This document shows positions 6,828 through 7,445 of a stretch of DNA of 7,445 nucleotides, piece by piece. Numbering within the stretch: the stretch's first letter is position 1; every line of letters begins with the position of its first letter. The notes under the pieces are model-generated. The model saw only the letters and a list, made by a program, of their open reading frames with translations. It was not told the DNA's origin and searched no databases. Origin of the DNA: Opitutales bacterium (GTDB lineage: Bacteria > Verrucomicrobiota > Verrucomicrobiia > Opitutales > Oceanipulchritudinaceae); assembly GCA_007123395.1 (NCBI GenBank), contig SKLD01000248.1, forward strand, positions 1 to 7,445, read 5' to 3'. A program made the position numbers and the translations under genes.

Positions 6828-6828
6828 T
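6813..6828 (-). promoter_or_regulatory. NrdR-box-like operator, promoter-distal copy
   Basis: The minus-strand 16-mer ACCCTATATCTTGTGG matches 12 of 16 positions of the NrdR consensus ACACTATATATAGTGT. It lies downstream of the -35 element. Its start is exactly 32 bp from that of the second box, about three helical turns, the usual spacing of tandem NrdR boxes. Confidence 0.7.
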
Positions 6829-6833
6829 TGGAG

Positions 6834-6863
6834 ACGCTAGAACACCCCAAAATATAGTGTCAA
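6834..6863 (-). promoter_or_regulatory. Probable nrdBA promoter
   Basis: A perfect TTGACA (6863-6858) is followed after 18 bp by TAGCGT (6839-6834), a weak 3/6 match to the -10 consensus. The -35 hexamer overlaps the upstream NrdR-like box by three bases, so repressor binding would block polymerase. This leaves a leader of roughly 125-130 nt before the nrdB ATG. The -35 element is convincing; the -10 assignment is not. Confidence 0.5.
6845..6860 (-). promoter_or_regulatory. NrdR-box-like operator overlapping the -35 element
   Basis: The minus-strand 16-mer ACACTATATTTTGGGG has a perfect first half (ACACTATAT) and matches the NrdR consensus at 12 of 16 positions. It shares its ACA with the TTGACA hexamer. 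NrdR is an ATP-cone repressor that senses (d)ATP and controls ribonucleotide reductase operons; the location directly ahead of nrdB fits that role. Confidence 0.7.
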
Positions 6864-7049
6864 CGGGTTTTCCGAAGTTCATTTGATTTTTTCGGGCGGA
6901 CGCCCCCGAACAGCCTCCAAGCGGTCAAAAATCCAGCCCGATGACAAGGATGAGATATTGGAAAATATTCACCGGGTTACTCACAGCGCCGGTGGCACGG
7001 CGACAACTCTCTGCGCCGACCGATTCGCGCCCTTGGGGGACGCGGCGAC
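6864..7049. other. Spacer between the PIN-domain gene and the nrdBA promoter
   Basis: I see no gene here. The stretch 6880-6905 has a T run followed by TTCGGG/CCCGAA arms, but the run lies on the wrong side of the hairpin for a terminator on either strand. An AT-rich, weakly palindromic patch at 6954-6970 stands out from the GC-rich surroundings without a recognisable function. Confidence 0.4.
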
Positions 7050-7445
7050 TCAGCCTGCGGCAACGTCTTTCGGCACCGTCATCCCTTCGGCCTCCGCGAG
7101 CGCCTGCTGATTGTCGTCGAAGGTCAGGAACTCCGGCGCGCCGAGGTGGAGCGCCGTCGCCACGTGCAGGATATCGGCAAAGCGGTGCCCGCCGTCCTCC
7201 GTGTGCTTCGCGCTCAGCATCTCCGCCAAGGCAAAGACCTCCGCCCAATCGCAGGGCACGACACGGACCACCCCGTTCGCCAGATCGGACTGCAAGTCGC
7301 GCAACATGGCCGCGCCCTCCGCCTTGCCGAACCCGAGACTCCGGTCCTTGCGCCGCAACCGCACCTGCAGCCGCACGGACTGCCGGAACTCAAAGAGAAC
7401 CAGCGCTGAAACCGGCAGCGCGCCGGGTATGCGGGCGCGAATCCG
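7050..7445 (-). CDS. PIN-domain protein (VapC-like toxin), 5' end outside window
   Basis: 131 residues are visible before the TGA at 7052-7050, and the frame is open to the right edge. Three parts of the PIN acidic cluster can be seen: Glu in LPVSALVLFEFRQS (codon 7391-7389), Asp in HRFADILHVATALHLGA (codon 7175-7173) and Asp-Asp in FLTFDDNQQALA. The first catalytic Asp, in the usual N-terminal LDTS-type motif, would be outside the window. PIN proteins of this size are Mg-dependent RNases, most often toxins of VapBC modules, and an antitoxin gene would be expected further upstream, beyond 7445. A GTG at 7376 could be read as a start, but it would remove the conserved Glu, so I reject it. Family assignment is strong; a toxin role is inferred. 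Confidence 0.82.
   Translation of the reverse strand, partial: RIRARIPGALPVSALVLFEFRQSVRLQVRLRRKDRSLGFGKAEGAAMLRDLQSDLANGVVRVVPCDWAEVFALAEMLSAKHTEDGGHRFADILHVATALHLGAPEFLTFDDNQQALAEAEGMTVPKDVAAG

Noticed and set aside
6689..6886. 65-codon plus-strand open frame across the nrdB promoter
   Set aside because: It covers both NrdR-like boxes and the promoter and begins inside the nrdB 5' end; no similarity or start signal is seen.
6880..6905. Hairpin next to a T run as a terminator
   Set aside because: The T run precedes the stem on the plus strand and appears as an A run after it on the minus strand, so it fits an intrinsic terminator in neither direction.

Overview
This GC-rich window is most likely chromosomal DNA from a bacterium of the PVC superphylum, probably Verrucomicrobiota and perhaps the Opitutae. 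That placement is an inference. It rests on the GC-rich codon use, a chlamydia-like (class Ic type) ribonucleotide reductase, a RAYT transposase with REP elements, and start codons without Shine-Dalgarno sequences. All genes I can support lie on the minus strand.

Layout from right to left, in the direction of transcription. (1) 7445-7050: the 3' part of a PIN-domain (VapC-like) gene whose 5' end lies outside the window. (2) 7049-6703: a regulatory region. It has a TTGACA -35 element overlapped by one of two NrdR-box-like 16-mers spaced exactly 32 bp apart, followed by an untranslated leader of about 130 nt containing a 9-bp inverted repeat. (3) 6702-5611: nrdB, the radical-generating beta subunit. 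(4) 5506-2249: nrdA, the catalytic alpha subunit with two N-terminal ATP-cone-like domains. (5) 2200-2171: an intrinsic-terminator-like hairpin that closes the nrdBA unit. (6) 2168-1419: a gene-free repeat field with GTAG-headed REP palindromes and a tandem duplication of about 222 bp. (7) 1343-1: a RAYT (REP-associated tyrosine transposase) gene running off the left edge, with an unusually long, low-complexity insertion behind its catalytic domain.

How the parts work together: NrdB and NrdA form a class I ribonucleotide reductase that makes all four dNTP precursors. Transcription is probably repressed by NrdR at the paired boxes, and activity is probably controlled by (d)ATP at the ATP-cones. 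The most interesting point is in NrdB. All six metal ligands are present with Glu in the first position, and the Trp/Asp/Tyr radical-relay residues are conserved, but the residue that is the radical Tyr in class Ia/Ib (Phe in Chlamydia) is Leu138. The enzyme should therefore keep its oxidant on the metal pair, as in the Mn/Fe class Ic enzymes. The RAYT gene and REP field form a separate module in which the RAYT is the likely source of the nearby palindromes.
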